Part shown: positions 16,321 to 25,729 of the stretch, in pieces
Layout: each line of letters starts with the position of its first letter
Numbering within the stretch: position 1 is the first letter of the stretch
The notes under the pieces: model-generated
Told to the model about the DNA's origin: nothing
The model's input: only the letters and a program-made list of their open reading frames with translations
Databases searched by the model: none
DNA from: Paenibacillus psychroresistens
GTDB lineage: Bacteria > Bacillota > Bacilli > Paenibacillales > NBRC-103111
Direction of reading: 5' to 3'
Length of the DNA: 64,000 nt
Assembly: GCF_009728935.1 (NCBI RefSeq)
Contig: NZ_CP034235.1
Location: 4,874,001-4,938,000 of the forward strand
Program-made: the position numbers and the translations under genes

Positions 16321-18846
16321 TTACTGTTCAGTTAAAATCACGGGGTTGAAATAAGTAACTGGAATTGTTGCAGGTGTATCTATGATGTCTGTACCAAAGT
16401 TAAAGTTCTGAAATGTATAGCTTGTTCCATCAGTATTTACAACTTTAATATAAATCGTAAGTGGATACTGAGTTGTATTTTCTGTTGATGCAAATATTGA
16501 AAATGGAAGTTTAACCAGTTCATATGGACCAGTAATATTTGCATCTGGATCCATAGTAGGAAGAACTGCTGCAAAAATCACTTCTCTTGATACTGCATTA
16601 TTAAATCTCTTTACGCTGCTTTCCCCAAAGAAGGCTGAGCTAATACCACTCTGAAGTGCAGTTAAATTGACATTTCCAGGAGAGACTACGTGCACCTCAA
16701 CACCAGCAACCTGATTGGCAGCTATAAGATTATTAATAGTTAACACTAAATCAAAATTATTAGAGCCAAATTGATTTATTGTAGGAGTAACTGTTACTGC
16801 AGGTAACGGTAAATTAATCGTAAATAAGCCAGTTGCAGTACCAGATTTGAGCATGCCTGGCTTGACGGCAATTGCTTTTATCGTTGTGGTAACTGAAACA
16901 TTAATTGGAATAGTGTATGCATGTGTTATTGAATCTGTAGAGACAACGCCAGATCCATTGATCACAGGCTCACTGCCATCTGTTGTGTAATAAATTGTTG
17001 CATCTTGTGTAGCAGAAAATAATTCAATTGTTTTTGTAGTTGTAAAGGTGCCTTCTCCAGGTAAGAAGGTTGGTTTTTCTGCAGTCTGTAATACTGATAA
17101 TGTATAAGCTACTGTGATTTCAGACGAATCAGCTAGATTTGCTTTAAAAGCAATAGCTCTAATTGTTGTATCTGAAGTAATTTGTATCGGGCTGCTGCTG
17201 TTAAAAATAGTAGATGTTGAAGTAGGTTTGGTATTGTTAGTTGTATATCGAATAACTGCACCTGCAGTTACCGTCGTGATAGTAACAGGAGTACCGGATG
17301 AAACTGCACCGGATCCATGATCGAATGATGGAGCAGCCACAGCAATTGTATAATCTCTGCTAGCTACTGCAGAATCATTGTAACCCGGTTTAGTAGCTAT
17401 AACTTTTAGTGTGCTAATCTTATCGATAGTTACAAAAGCACCTGGTGTAGACGAAGTAGTAGGTGTTGTCTTATCCGTTGTGTAATAGTAGGTAACACCT
17501 TCAGTTGCTGATGTAAAATGAACGGATTGTGGAGAAGTATATGTTCCTGCTGGTATGTCAAAGCTAGGTGTAGCCACCGTTTGTCTGGTTGTTGGAGCTG
17601 GTGATGAACTAGGTGATGGTACTGGTATCGGTGATGGTGTCGGTGTCGGTTTATTCAAACCTAAATCTTCTTTTTCCTTAGCAATTCTAGCTTTTTCAGC
17701 ATCAAGCTTCTTCAAAGCTTCTGCTAGCTTTAATTTAGCGGCATCTTCAGCTGCTTTTTTCACTTCATCGGCTGCTTTCTTGGCAGCTTCAAGCTTCTTT
17801 AACTCTTCATCCTTTTTCTTCTGAAGCTCCGGATCTACTCCTGCGGTTTTATCCATAGGCAAGACTTTATCTAAGTCCAATTTTTTAGTCGGATCCGTAA
17901 TATCCTTATTTAATTCTTCAATAATTTTATCAATTTTCTCTTTGTCTACTTTTTTCTCTTCTATCGCTGTTTTAGCAACATTACCGATAAGATTGTCAAG
18001 GTTCTTAGCAACCTTGTCCAATTCGCTTTGATCTTTAGTATCTAATGATGAACCCGCTCCATCTCTAGCAATACCTGTAGGATCTCCATTGGCAATCTTT
18101 TCTTTTTGCGCGGCAATAAACTCAGCATTTTCTCGATCAATATCAGCTTTATCTTTAATAATCGCTTCGATAATTTCAGAAGGAGTTTCCGAAACAAGTT
18201 TTTCCGGATCAATAATAGCTACCTTGTCTTCCAAATCAGTAACTTCATCGCGAGAATCTAATGAAAGCTGCTGAGAAGGAGCTATCAGAATTTCTTTACC
18301 TTCATCCTCTGTAGCATCTTCACTATTAGTCTTTGCAGAAACAGTACCTGCGGCAACAGCCACGTAGGTTTCACCCGTTTCACTGTCCACGTTTGTCAGA
18401 ACCTTAGTTCCACGAACCGCCATGACAGCTGTTGGTGTTTCTACCTCAAAGTCGTCTCCGCCGGAAAGCTTCTTAACATTCGACCAAACGGAACCTGAAA
18501 GTACTTTAATTTTTGATTTCTTGCCTTTGCCTTTATCCGTTAATGTAGTAAGGGAAACAACCGCATTAGAACCGATGGTAACCTCATCCTCATGATCTTT
18601 AATTTTAAATGTAACAGAAGAATTAGCATCTGTAGTTATGTAATCGCCTTGAGCTAGCCCCATATCAATGTAAGCATCATATTCACGTGAACCTCCTGAG
18701 CTTTTAACTGTAGCTGAACCTGTTAAATCAGAAATTATGGCAATACGTGAAGATTTCCCTAGTGCTGGTGTAGCGATTCCTGTCGAAATAAGAGTTAACA
18801 AGAATGTTGCAATGACAATTGCTGATAAATTTCGATTGAATTTCAT
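16321..18846 (-). CDS. Large secreted FecR-domain protein with chitobiase/Fn3-associated repeats
   Basis: 841 residues. A signal peptide covers ~1-30 (MKFNRNLSAIVIATFLLTLI, ending GIATPALG). The FecR domain at ~35-165 includes GSVWSNVKKLSG and TPTAVMAVRGT. A long charged coiled-coil region rich in Lys/Asp/Ala follows (~205-395), then a Pro/Ser linker. Three CHB_HEX-type repeats (~425-670) share a pattern like ATYYYTTDGSEPT. The C-terminal ~130 residues are not recognised. GGAAGGGG precedes the ATG at 18846, which I prefer to 18870. Divergent from a CHASE2 cyclase, so it may be its partner. Confidence 0.88.
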   Translation of the reverse strand: MKFNRNLSAIVIATFLLTLISTGIATPALGKSSRIAIISDLTGSATVKSSGGSREYDAYIDMGLAQGDYITTDANSSVTFKIKDHEDEVTIGSNAVVSLTTLTDKGKGKKSKIKVLSGSVWSNVKKLSGGDDFEVETPTAVMAVRGTKVLTNVDSETGETYVAVAAGTVSAKTNSEDATEDEGKEILIAPSQQLSLDSRDEVTDLEDKVAIIDPEKLVSETPSEIIEAIIKDKADIDRENAEFIAAQKEKIANGDPTGIARDGAGSSLDTKDQSELDKVAKNLDNLIGNVAKTAIEEKKVDKEKIDKIIEELNKDITDPTKKLDLDKVLPMDKTAGVDPELQKKKDEELKKLEAAKKAADEVKKAAEDAAKLKLAEALKKLDAEKARIAKEKEDLGLNKPTPTPSPIPVPSPSSSPAPTTRQTVATPSFDIPAGTYTSPQSVHFTSATEGVTYYYTTDKTTPTTSSTPGAFVTIDKISTLKVIATKPGYNDSAVASRDYTIAVAAPSFDHGSGAVSSGTPVTITTVTAGAVIRYTTNNTKPTSTSTIFNSSSPIQITSDTTIRAIAFKANLADSSEITVAYTLSVLQTAEKPTFLPGEGTFTTTKTIELFSATQDATIYYTTDGSEPVINGSGVVSTDSITHAYTIPINVSVTTTIKAIAVKPGMLKSGTATGLFTINLPLPAVTVTPTINQFGSNNFDLVLTINNLIAANQVAGVEVHVVSPGNVNLTALQSGISSAFFGESSVKRFNNAVSREVIFAAVLPTMDPDANITGPYELVKLPFSIFASTENTTQYPLTIYIKVVNTDGTSYTFQNFNFGTDIIDTPATIPVTYFNPVILTEQ

Positions 18847-19255
18847 AATTTTTCCCCTTCCTGCCTTCATTAATTTATTTATTTTTTTGATAAATTTAGC
18901 CTATTGTAATAGATTAATAGATAATAGACCTATATTTCAATAGTACTTTTGACGCTATTGTGTTATTTAGTAATACTTTCCTTCTATTCTAGATTGAAAC
19001 AGACAAAAGCACAATGAAAAATTTGTCGGAATAAGTAAGATACTTCCTCTCTTTATAGCAAATTAAATAGCACAACTGTTGATTATAGAGGAATATTGTC
19101 GAATGTTCTGTAATTTGCATTACATTTTCGCTAATCTTTCTGCTTTACGACATATTATTACTTTTTTTATCAATTTAGTGTTGTGAAGCTTCAACGTTTG
19201 TATTATTGTTTTTATAGATTAATAAATTTCATAAAAAATGGGAGAAATGCATGCG
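18847..19255. promoter_or_regulatory. Divergent regulatory region between the FecR and CHASE2-cyclase genes
   Basis: This 400-base AT-rich region has no gene. On the plus strand TTGACG (18949-18954) and TAATAC (18971-18976) form a weak promoter candidate with a 16-base spacer. TTGTCGAA at 19096-19103 matches the core Spo0A box, and TTTGTCGGA at 19022-19030 is one base off. TGAAGCTTCA at 19184-19193 is a perfect palindrome. GGGAGAA near 19239 serves the cyclase start. Confidence 0.4.
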
Positions 19256-21064
19256 ATGAAAAGAAAACTTTGGACAACCGCTTTAATAGGTAATATCCCT
19301 GTTCTTTTGCTCTGTTTTCTACTAATAGGGCCTCTATTGGTTTTAAGCAACTCTTTGTACGATTTCGATATGAAAAGCACCATGACAAATGAATACCATC
19401 ATGATGTTGTGGTTGTAGCCATTGACGATGAATCACTTAAAGAGCTTGGAGCATTTCCTTGGGATCGCAAATCTTACATACCTGTAATTGAACATCTAGA
19501 AAAAGCCGGAGCCGCATCAATAGGCTTCGATATTCAATTTTATGAAAAAAGCAATCCAGAAAGCGATAAAGCATTTGCTGATGCCTTAGCCAAGTATGAT
19601 AATATTATTCTCCCTGCTCAGGCTGATTTCACGGGTAAGTTTAACGATATTGATAATTCCAATGTTACAATCAAGCATCCAAATGAGCCCATAACTTCTA
19701 AAAGTGTCATAATGCCTTTTCCTGAGTTTGGAGCTGTTACGCAGGTAGGACATGTCAATGCAAACGTGGATAAAGATAATGTTATTCGCAAAACATTCCT
19801 GAGAATTAATACACCCGAAGGAATGATTGATTCCTTAGCAATTCAATCTGCTCGTAATATTGGGATTGATGTTGATACCAACTATCTAAACAATTACAAA
19901 AATGCGGAAATGCAGATTAAATATGATCTTAATTCCGACGACATTCAGGTAATCCCATTTCACAAAATAATGAACGATACAGAAGGCAAATATAAGCTTA
20001 GAAACACTGCCGTACTAATAGGCTTTACTGCAACTGGAGTAAGTAACGATGATGGTAGAACTCCTATAGAAAGTAAAACTAAGCTGGTATATGTCCACGC
20101 CAACATTATTAACCAATTAATAAATGATACCCATATCACACCTGAGAAACAGAAAATAACCTTTTTTCTTATCTTAGTCCTGTTCCTTGGAGCAGCCTAT
20201 TTATCCTGGAAGTTCAAACCTACAACCAGCTTTATTATTGTTTTTGTACTGATAATTGCCATGTTGGTTGGTCAATATTACTTGTTCTCCTACTCCGCTA
20301 CGAATGGAATCTTTGTGAATACTGTTTCACCTATTGCCGCCTTATTGTTAAGCTTTCTTGTAAATATATCGATAAAAACTTATTTCGAAACCAAACAAAA
20401 GAATTACATTACCAAACAATTTGGACGTTATATCTCACCAGATCTCGTTAAAGAAATTGCTAAGAGTGACCAAGAAATTAAGCTTGGTGGAATTAGTAAA
20501 GAGCTATCGGTACTGTTCCTCGACGTTCGTGGATTCACACCACTTTCAGAGAAGCTACAGCCAGAAGAGGTTGTTGGATTCCTTAACATGATGTTCAACT
20601 TAATTACCGAAAAAGCGTTGGAGAATCATGGTACGATTGATAAGTTTATTGGAGATGCAGCGATGATCTTGTACAATGCACCTCTAGATGTTAAACACCA
20701 TGAGTACTTTGCCGTAAAATCCGCTTATGATATGCAAAAAGGGATGATTCAGGTTAGAGCGGATGTTTTGGAGAAATACGGAGTTACGATAAGTGTTGGT
20801 ATTGGTATTAACACCGGCGAAGTGGTTGTAGGTAATATTGGATCTTATCTGCGAATTGACTACACAGCTATCGGTGATAACGTAAATACAGCTGCGCGTA
20901 TTGAATCGAACACTCAGCCTAACCAAGTGCTTGTTTCCGAAGCAACCTATGAAAGAACCAAAGAATATTTTGAATACAATTGTATCGGTGAAAAAATGAT
21001 GAAAGGTAAATCATTGCCTGTTAAGTTATATGAGGTAATCGAGCATCTTAAGACACCTGTATAA
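19256..21064 (+). CDS. CHASE2-domain class III adenylate cyclase
   Basis: A membrane receptor that should make cAMP. An N-terminal membrane helix (~8-32) precedes an extracellular CHASE2 domain (~45-300; VVVAIDDESLKELGAFPWDR). Three helices (~303-375) lead to the cyclase domain. Metal-binding Asp residues are D423 (LDVRGFT) and D467 (IGDAAM). K463 and D535 (RIDYTAIGD) match adenine selection, and R548 in NTAARIE is the transition-state Arg. All are present, so an active adenylate rather than guanylate cyclase is expected. I chose the third in-frame ATG (19256), nine bases after GGGAGAA. Divergent from the FecR protein. Confidence 0.92.
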   Translation: MKRKLWTTALIGNIPVLLLCFLLIGPLLVLSNSLYDFDMKSTMTNEYHHDVVVVAIDDESLKELGAFPWDRKSYIPVIEHLEKAGAASIGFDIQFYEKSNPESDKAFADALAKYDNIILPAQADFTGKFNDIDNSNVTIKHPNEPITSKSVIMPFPEFGAVTQVGHVNANVDKDNVIRKTFLRINTPEGMIDSLAIQSARNIGIDVDTNYLNNYKNAEMQIKYDLNSDDIQVIPFHKIMNDTEGKYKLRNTAVLIGFTATGVSNDDGRTPIESKTKLVYVHANIINQLINDTHITPEKQKITFFLILVLFLGAAYLSWKFKPTTSFIIVFVLIIAMLVGQYYLFSYSATNGIFVNTVSPIAALLLSFLVNISIKTYFETKQKNYITKQFGRYISPDLVKEIAKSDQEIKLGGISKELSVLFLDVRGFTPLSEKLQPEEVVGFLNMMFNLITEKALENHGTIDKFIGDAAMILYNAPLDVKHHEYFAVKSAYDMQKGMIQVRADVLEKYGVTISVGIGINTGEVVVGNIGSYLRIDYTAIGDNVNTAARIESNTQPNQVLVSEATYERTKEYFEYNCIGEKMMKGKSLPVKLYEVIEHLKTPV

Positions 21065-21083
21065 TTCTACTTAATATTACTCA

Positions 21084-21110
21084 GACTGTCCTCTGCGGGC
21101 AGTCTTTTTT
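21084..21110 (+). terminator. Intrinsic terminator after the CHASE2 cyclase gene
   Basis: GACTGTCC (21084-21091) pairs with GGGCAGTC (21097-21104) with one G-T pair, followed by six T. Confidence 0.85.
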
Positions 21111-21125
21111 ACTTGTTTAAAATTC

Positions 21126-21177
21126 AAAAAGGCTAATCTCCATCCGCAGTTTAAACTACGTAATGAGATCAGCCTTT
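21126..21177 (-). terminator. Terminator of the ferredoxin gene
   Basis: AAAAGGCTGATCTC on the minus strand pairs with GAGATTAGCCTTTT (one mismatch), followed by TTG. It lies directly after the ferredoxin stop. Confidence 0.65.
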
Positions 21178-21197
21178 TGTTTCAAACGGTAATAGAA

Positions 21198-21440
21198 TTA
21201 ACCTGCTTTGTTGAATGCAGCGTCTGCTACTTTAATAGAATCCGTAGGGCAGCCATCTTGTGCATCCTGAAGGTCGTCCAAAAGATTGTCAGGAATTACT
21301 GTAACCCCTTTATTGCCATCACCATCAAAAATAACTTCAGCTAAGCCTTCATCGTCATAATCATAAATGTCCGGAGCAGTCGCGCCGCATGCACCACAAG
21401 CGATACATGTATCTTTTTCAACCCAAGTGTATTTTGCCAT
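21198..21440 (-). CDS. fer: [4Fe-4S] ferredoxin (Fer)
   Basis: An 80-residue single-cluster ferredoxin of the Bacillus type. The cluster ligands are the three Cys of DTCIACGACGATAPDIYD (10-20) and the Cys of DGCPTDSIKV near 63. The rest is acidic, as expected for an electron carrier. It would donate electrons to P450s, desaturases, sulfite reductase or similar enzymes. A good AGGAGGAGTAAGAAC stretch precedes the ATG. Monocistronic. Confidence 0.93.
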   Translation of the reverse strand: MAKYTWVEKDTCIACGACGATAPDIYDYDDEGLAEVIFDGDGNKGVTVIPDNLLDDLQDAQDGCPTDSIKVADAAFNKAG

Positions 21441-21538
21441 TGTTCTTACTCCTCCTCATTATTTAGTATCTATCATGTAAACTATAATACAAAATGATGG
21501 AAAGTTCAAATACTTAATCCCAAGATTTCTGCAATAAT

Positions 21539-22834
21539 TTATGACTCTTCATCAAAATTACTTATTTTGAGATGATCCATTTGTAATGAGGTACCTCGTA
21601 CCTTGTGATTACGAATTAAAGCGGATGGATCGTTACTGATCATACCTGCTGTAAGCAAGGCGCTTTCCCCATATTTATCTCGAATGCGATCCATGGCTAG
21701 GTTTAATTGCTCTCTCTTAGGCTGCTTCTCAAAATCAAACAAATCCAACTGCATCGCAGATTTATCTTTATCCTGGAGACTTTGCAGTGTGATTCCCAAT
21801 AATCGCACAGCTTTTCCAGACTTCCAATGCAAATGAAATAAACGGCATGCCTCATGGTAAATATCATCTGCATTCTCTGTCGGAGCTGCTGGAGTGAAAG
21901 AACGTGTAATGGTCTTCATTTCCGGATCCCGGATAGTAATCTGAATAGTGCCAGCCGTTAAATGCTGTCTTCGCAATCTTCTCGCAACCTGATCTGCCAA
22001 ATTCAGAAAAACGCGATCAATAGCGGTTTTCTCTGTTAAATTTTGCGGCAATGTCGTCGTATGTCCGATCGACTTGCTTGCTTCATTCAGCGGATTAACC
22101 GGGGAATGGTCAATCCCATTAGCAGCCTGCTTCAGCCAGCTGCCAATCACACCAAAATGTTTGATCAAAAAGGATTCCTCAGCAGCAGCCAGCTGTCCGA
22201 TAGTTTGAATATTCAGAACACTCAGCTTGTCTCCTGTTTGTCGGCCGATCCCGAATAAATAGGCACATGGTTTGTCCCATAGCAGCCGCGGAACATCTCT
22301 TCTTCGTAAAATAGAAATCCCGTTTGGTTTTTTCATATCAGAAGCCATTTTGGCTAGTAGTTTATTAGGTGCAATTCCAATTGAACATGGCAAATCAAGC
22401 TCTACACGAATTCTCGTTTGCAGAGCTTGAGCAATTTCTAATGGGGAGCCAAAAAGCTTTGAACCGGTAATATCTAAATAACATTCGTCAATAGACATAG
22501 CCTCTATTAAAGGTGAATAACTATAAGCAATTTGCATAAAGGCTTTGGAGAACAAGCGATACTGCTCAAAATCAGGTTGAATGATGATAAGCTCTGGACA
22601 GACTTTAAAAGCCTCTCGCACCTGCATACCCGTCTTAACCCCTTGGGAACGAGCTACATAGGAGGAAGTCACTACGATCCCTTTACGCAGCTCTACGCTC
22701 CCTGCAACAGCTATTGGCTTGCCTCGATACTTATCAGGCTCGACTGCTTCATGTACCGAACAGTAAAATGCATTCATATCTGTGTGCAGAATGACTCTAC
22801 CATCCTTGGGATAGAACTCAGCGCTTGGCTTCAT
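21539..22834 (-). CDS. dinB: DNA polymerase IV (Y-family)
   Basis: An error-prone translesion polymerase. The catalytic acids are seen in ILHTDMNAFYCSVHE near residue 15 and in SIDECYLDITG near 110. The helix-hairpin-helix thumb (FGIGRQTGDKLSVLNIQTIGQL) and little-finger domain follow. A frame upstream to 22927 is open, but alignment to the family supports the ATG at 22834, which lies 17 bases inside the end of queF. The ribosome site is weak, suggesting coupling to queF translation. No LexA box was noticed in front. Confidence 0.92.
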   Translation of the reverse strand: MKPSAEFYPKDGRVILHTDMNAFYCSVHEAVEPDKYRGKPIAVAGSVELRKGIVVTSSYVARSQGVKTGMQVREAFKVCPELIIIQPDFEQYRLFSKAFMQIAYSYSPLIEAMSIDECYLDITGSKLFGSPLEIAQALQTRIRVELDLPCSIGIAPNKLLAKMASDMKKPNGISILRRRDVPRLLWDKPCAYLFGIGRQTGDKLSVLNIQTIGQLAAAEESFLIKHFGVIGSWLKQAANGIDHSPVNPLNEASKSIGHTTTLPQNLTEKTAIDRVFLNLADQVARRLRRQHLTAGTIQITIRDPEMKTITRSFTPAAPTENADDIYHEACRLFHLHWKSGKAVRLLGITLQSLQDKDKSAMQLDLFDFEKQPKREQLNLAMDRIRDKYGESALLTAGMISNDPSALIRNHKVRGTSLQMDHLKISNFDEES

Positions 22835-23177
22835 ATTCTGCACGAACAGTAGTGTAAATGCCGCCGCGCACATTGAATTTGCCCGTAACATGCAGCTTAC
22901 GCGGTTGAATAAACTTAACGATATCATTTAGAATCATATTCGTAACATCTTCATGAAAATGACCTTCGTCACGAAAGCTCCAAATATATAGCTTCAAGGA
23001 CTTTAACTCAACAATATAAGGGCCTGGAATATATTTAATTATAATTGTCGCGAAGTCGGGTTGACCTGTTACTGGGCATAAAGCTGTAAATTCAGGACAT
23101 TCGATTTCCACTTCATAATCGCGATCCTCATGGGGATTCGGGACAGGCAATAAGGTTCTTTCAGGTTTAGTAGACAT
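22818..23177 (-). CDS. queF: NADPH-dependent preQ0 reductase QueF
   Basis: Reduces the nitrile preQ0 to preQ1, the last free-base step of queuosine synthesis. The unimodular T-fold form of 119 residues has the catalytic Cys34 (FTALCPVTGQPDF) and Asp41, plus the specificity region ELKSLKLYIWSFRDEGHFHED. The start at 23177 has GGAGGTG eight bases upstream; the frame open to 23222 is not used. It is separated from queDEC by 18 kb and heads a two-gene unit with dinB. Confidence 0.95.
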   Translation of the reverse strand: MSTKPERTLLPVPNPHEDRDYEVEIECPEFTALCPVTGQPDFATIIIKYIPGPYIVELKSLKLYIWSFRDEGHFHEDVTNMILNDIVKFIQPRKLHVTGKFNVRGGIYTTVRAEYEAKR

Positions 23178-23213
23178 TAAATGAGCACCTCCGTAAAATA
23201 GTAAAGCAATTAC

Positions 23214-23242
23214 AGCATACAATTCCGCCCTTGGCTGGTCAA
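23214..23242 (-). promoter_or_regulatory. Promoter of queF-dinB
   Basis: On the minus strand: -35 TTGACC (23242-23237), 17-base spacer, -10 TATGCT (23219-23214). The leader is about 30 bases and shows no preQ1 riboswitch. Confidence 0.6.
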
Positions 23243-23301
23243 GTTTCTGAACATATAATCATAATTTCCCTTACGAAAAGCGTGTTCTTGATGAGAAATT
23301 A

Positions 23302-23351
23302 TGCTATAATATTTTATCGCATGAGCTAAAATTGGTATAGCCTTAGGAGGA
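23302..23351 (+). promoter_or_regulatory. Extended -10 promoter and RBS of cimA
   Basis: TGCTATAAT with TATAAT at 23305-23310 is an extended -10. TTAGGAGGATTC near 23343-23354 is the ribosome binding site. Confidence 0.6.
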
Positions 23352-23361
23352 TTCGTTCGCT

Positions 23362-24981
23362 ATGAATGCAAATATTAAAATTTTCGATACAACATTAAGA
23401 GACGGCACGCAAGGTGAAGGTGTCAGCCTATCCGTTGAAGATAAAATAAAAATAGCTTTAAAGCTTGATGCTCTTGGCGTCCATTACATAGAAGGTGGTA
23501 ACCCTGGCAGCAATAGCAAGGATATAGAGTTTTTTGAGCGGGCCAAACACATTAAGCTAAACAACGCTAAATTCGTCGCATTCGGGAGTACACGTCGTAA
23601 AGATACAGATGTGGAAACAGATGCTGGCTTAAAGCGTATTATTGATTGCGGGATGCCTGTGGCCACTTTAGTTGGTAAAGCTTGGGACTTCCATGTTCAT
23701 ACTGCATTACAGACTTCATTAGAAGAAAATTTAGCAATGATCTATGATTCTTTTAAATTTCTTAAGTCTAAAGGTTTAGAAACGATATATGATGCGGAGC
23801 ATTTCTTTGATGGGTATAAGAATAATCCTGAATATGCCCTAGCCTGTCTCAAAAAAGCAGAGGATGCTGGAGCTGACTGGATCGTATTGTGCGATACCAA
23901 TGGCGGTACCTTGCCAGGTGAAATATATGATATTGTCAGCCACGTTTGCAGCATAATGACTACACCTATCGGAATTCATACACATAACGATTGCGAGCTT
24001 GCTGTTGCCAACAGCTTAACAGCTATCCAGGCAGGTGCTAGACAGGTACAAGGTACAATGAATGGTTATGGTGAACGTTGCGGAAATGCAAATTTGTGCT
24101 CGATCATCCCCAATCTTCAGTTAAAGCTTAACTATCCTTGCCTAACTGAACCTCAGCTGCAAAGCTTGACATCCGTTGCTCGGTTCGTTAGTGAAATTGC
24201 AAATGTGCATATGCCTGTGAACCAACCTTACGTGGGTGTTGCAGCGTTCGCGCATAAAGGCGGCATTCATGTTTCAGCTATAATGAAGGATTCTAGAACT
24301 TACGAGCATATCAAACCAGAATTAGTAGGAAATAAACAACGCGTATTGGTTTCTGAACTAGCCGGCCAAAGCAATTTAATGTTTAAAGCTCAGGAATTGA
24401 ATATAAATCTCAATATGGAACAAGCCCAGACTAAAGAAATTATTGATAGAATAAAAGCTATGGAGCATCAAGGCTACCAATTTGAAGGTGCCGACGCTTC
24501 ACTTGAACTCTTATTACGCCAAGCTTCAGGTGAAATTGAAGAAATGTTTACACTCGAATCTTTTAAAATCAGTGTCGAGAAAATCGCTAGCCAAGCGGTC
24601 GTTTCCGAAGCGATCATCAAAATCAAAGTGCACGGTGAAACGGTCTACACTGTAGCCGAAGGAAATGGCCCTGTAAATGCTTTGGACAACGCACTAAGAA
24701 AAGCTTTAATCGCTTACTATCCAAGTATTCAGAATATGCATTTATCCGATTACAAAGTACGGGTGATTGATGATAAGGTTGCTACGGCAGGGAAAGTTCG
24801 AGTTCTAATCGAATCAAGTGATTTCAACAATACATGGAGTACGGTTGGCGTATCCGAGAATATCTTTGAAGCAAGCTGGTTGGCACTGATCGATAGCATA
24901 CGATATGCATTAATTGGCCAAACACAGATTAAACATGAGTCAGAGAAACAAAAAGAACGTTTCGGTTTAGTTAATCATTAA
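23362..24981 (+). CDS. cimA: (R)-citramalate synthase
   Basis: Condenses acetyl-CoA with pyruvate to citramalate, the entry to the threonine-independent isoleucine route. The DRE-TIM motif is FDTTLRDGTQGEG at 7-20, with HTHNDCELAVAN near 206 for metal binding and GTMNGYGERCGNAN near 230. The C-terminal LeuA dimerisation/regulatory domain is at ~400-520, as expected for feedback by isoleucine. The length of 539 fits CimA better than 2-isopropylmalate or homocitrate synthases. It is monocistronic, not in an ilv-leu operon. Confidence 0.92.
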   Translation: MNANIKIFDTTLRDGTQGEGVSLSVEDKIKIALKLDALGVHYIEGGNPGSNSKDIEFFERAKHIKLNNAKFVAFGSTRRKDTDVETDAGLKRIIDCGMPVATLVGKAWDFHVHTALQTSLEENLAMIYDSFKFLKSKGLETIYDAEHFFDGYKNNPEYALACLKKAEDAGADWIVLCDTNGGTLPGEIYDIVSHVCSIMTTPIGIHTHNDCELAVANSLTAIQAGARQVQGTMNGYGERCGNANLCSIIPNLQLKLNYPCLTEPQLQSLTSVARFVSEIANVHMPVNQPYVGVAAFAHKGGIHVSAIMKDSRTYEHIKPELVGNKQRVLVSELAGQSNLMFKAQELNINLNMEQAQTKEIIDRIKAMEHQGYQFEGADASLELLLRQASGEIEEMFTLESFKISVEKIASQAVVSEAIIKIKVHGETVYTVAEGNGPVNALDNALRKALIAYYPSIQNMHLSDYKVRVIDDKVATAGKVRVLIESSDFNNTWSTVGVSENIFEASWLALIDSIRYALIGQTQIKHESEKQKERFGLVNH

Positions 24982-25010
24982 ATCATATAGCTATCTATGT
25001 TTAAATTATA

Positions 25011-25055
25011 ACGGCTTATTCTAGAGGATCTCTTCTAGAATAAGCCGTTTTTTTC
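25011..25055. terminator. Bidirectional terminator between cimA and the ResA-like gene
   Basis: Perfect stem ACGGCTTATTCTAGA (25011-25025) with TCTAGAATAAGCCGT (25034-25048), then seven T. Because cimA and the next gene converge, it can serve both. Confidence 0.85.
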
Positions 25056-25614
25056 ACTCTTTAATCAATTTTTTGATTTTCCGTTCAAGCTCTGATGGTG
25101 ATAAAATATGAATCACATCCACTACAACCCCATTACGATCAACCAAAAAGCTGGTGGGAATAAGGTTAAATCGGTATAGATCTGCAACTTTACCTTCCTT
25201 GTCCAACAGGATGGGGAAAGGTAATTTATACTGCTTCACAAATTTCTTCATATCATCTAAATTGTCTTTATCCGTAGTGTTGATACCGTATAAATTGAAA
25301 TCATCCTTATATTTATCATACATATTCTTCAAATCTGGTGCTTCTAATTCACACGGACCACACCAGGATGCCCAAAAATTCAGCATATAAGGTTTATCCT
25401 GTTTACCCCCAACCTGATAAGACTTTCCATCCAATCCCGTTAATTGAAAGGTTGGAGCGAGAAACCCAGGCTTAGGAGCTGTATCCACAACTTCATTATC
25501 ATCCTTTTTCAAGACATCTTTTCCTCGTGCAGACACATTCTGAAATACGGCAATGCCGATTAGAATCAGTAAGACAACGAAAACAGCTAAATTTTTAGAA
25601 AGCTTATTATTCAT
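25054..25614 (-). CDS. Membrane-anchored thiol-disulfide oxidoreductase, ResA/TlpA type
   Basis: An extracytoplasmic thioredoxin-fold protein of 186 residues. A single N-terminal membrane anchor is at ~8-28 (LAVFVVLLILIGIAVFQNV). The active site WCGPC sits in MLNFWASWCGPCELEAPDL near 82-96. The cis-Pro loop is NLIPTSFLVDRNG near 150. The Glu after the CxxC (CELE) matches the ResA subgroup, which reduces apocytochrome c thiols. It is not next to resBC here, so the substrate is open. Confidence 0.85.
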   Translation of the reverse strand: MNNKLSKNLAVFVVLLILIGIAVFQNVSARGKDVLKKDDNEVVDTAPKPGFLAPTFQLTGLDGKSYQVGGKQDKPYMLNFWASWCGPCELEAPDLKNMYDKYKDDFNLYGINTTDKDNLDDMKKFVKQYKLPFPILLDKEGKVADLYRFNLIPTSFLVDRNGVVVDVIHILSPSELERKIKKLIKE

Positions 25615-25729
25615 ATTTGATCAACCATTTAGAATCACTTCTCCAATTTCGAATTAATCGACCTTCGTATGTTTGTTTTACCATGTGGGAACATTAATTG
25701 CAAACCGATCTGCAGGAGGCGTAATTCCC

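Noticed and set aside
17555..17824. 89-residue frame opposite the FecR gene
   Set aside because: Low-complexity shadow of the Lys/Ala/Pro-rich coding strand; no ribosome site.
22532..22852. 106-residue frame opposite dinB
   Set aside because: Antisense shadow; dinB has full family motifs on the other strand.
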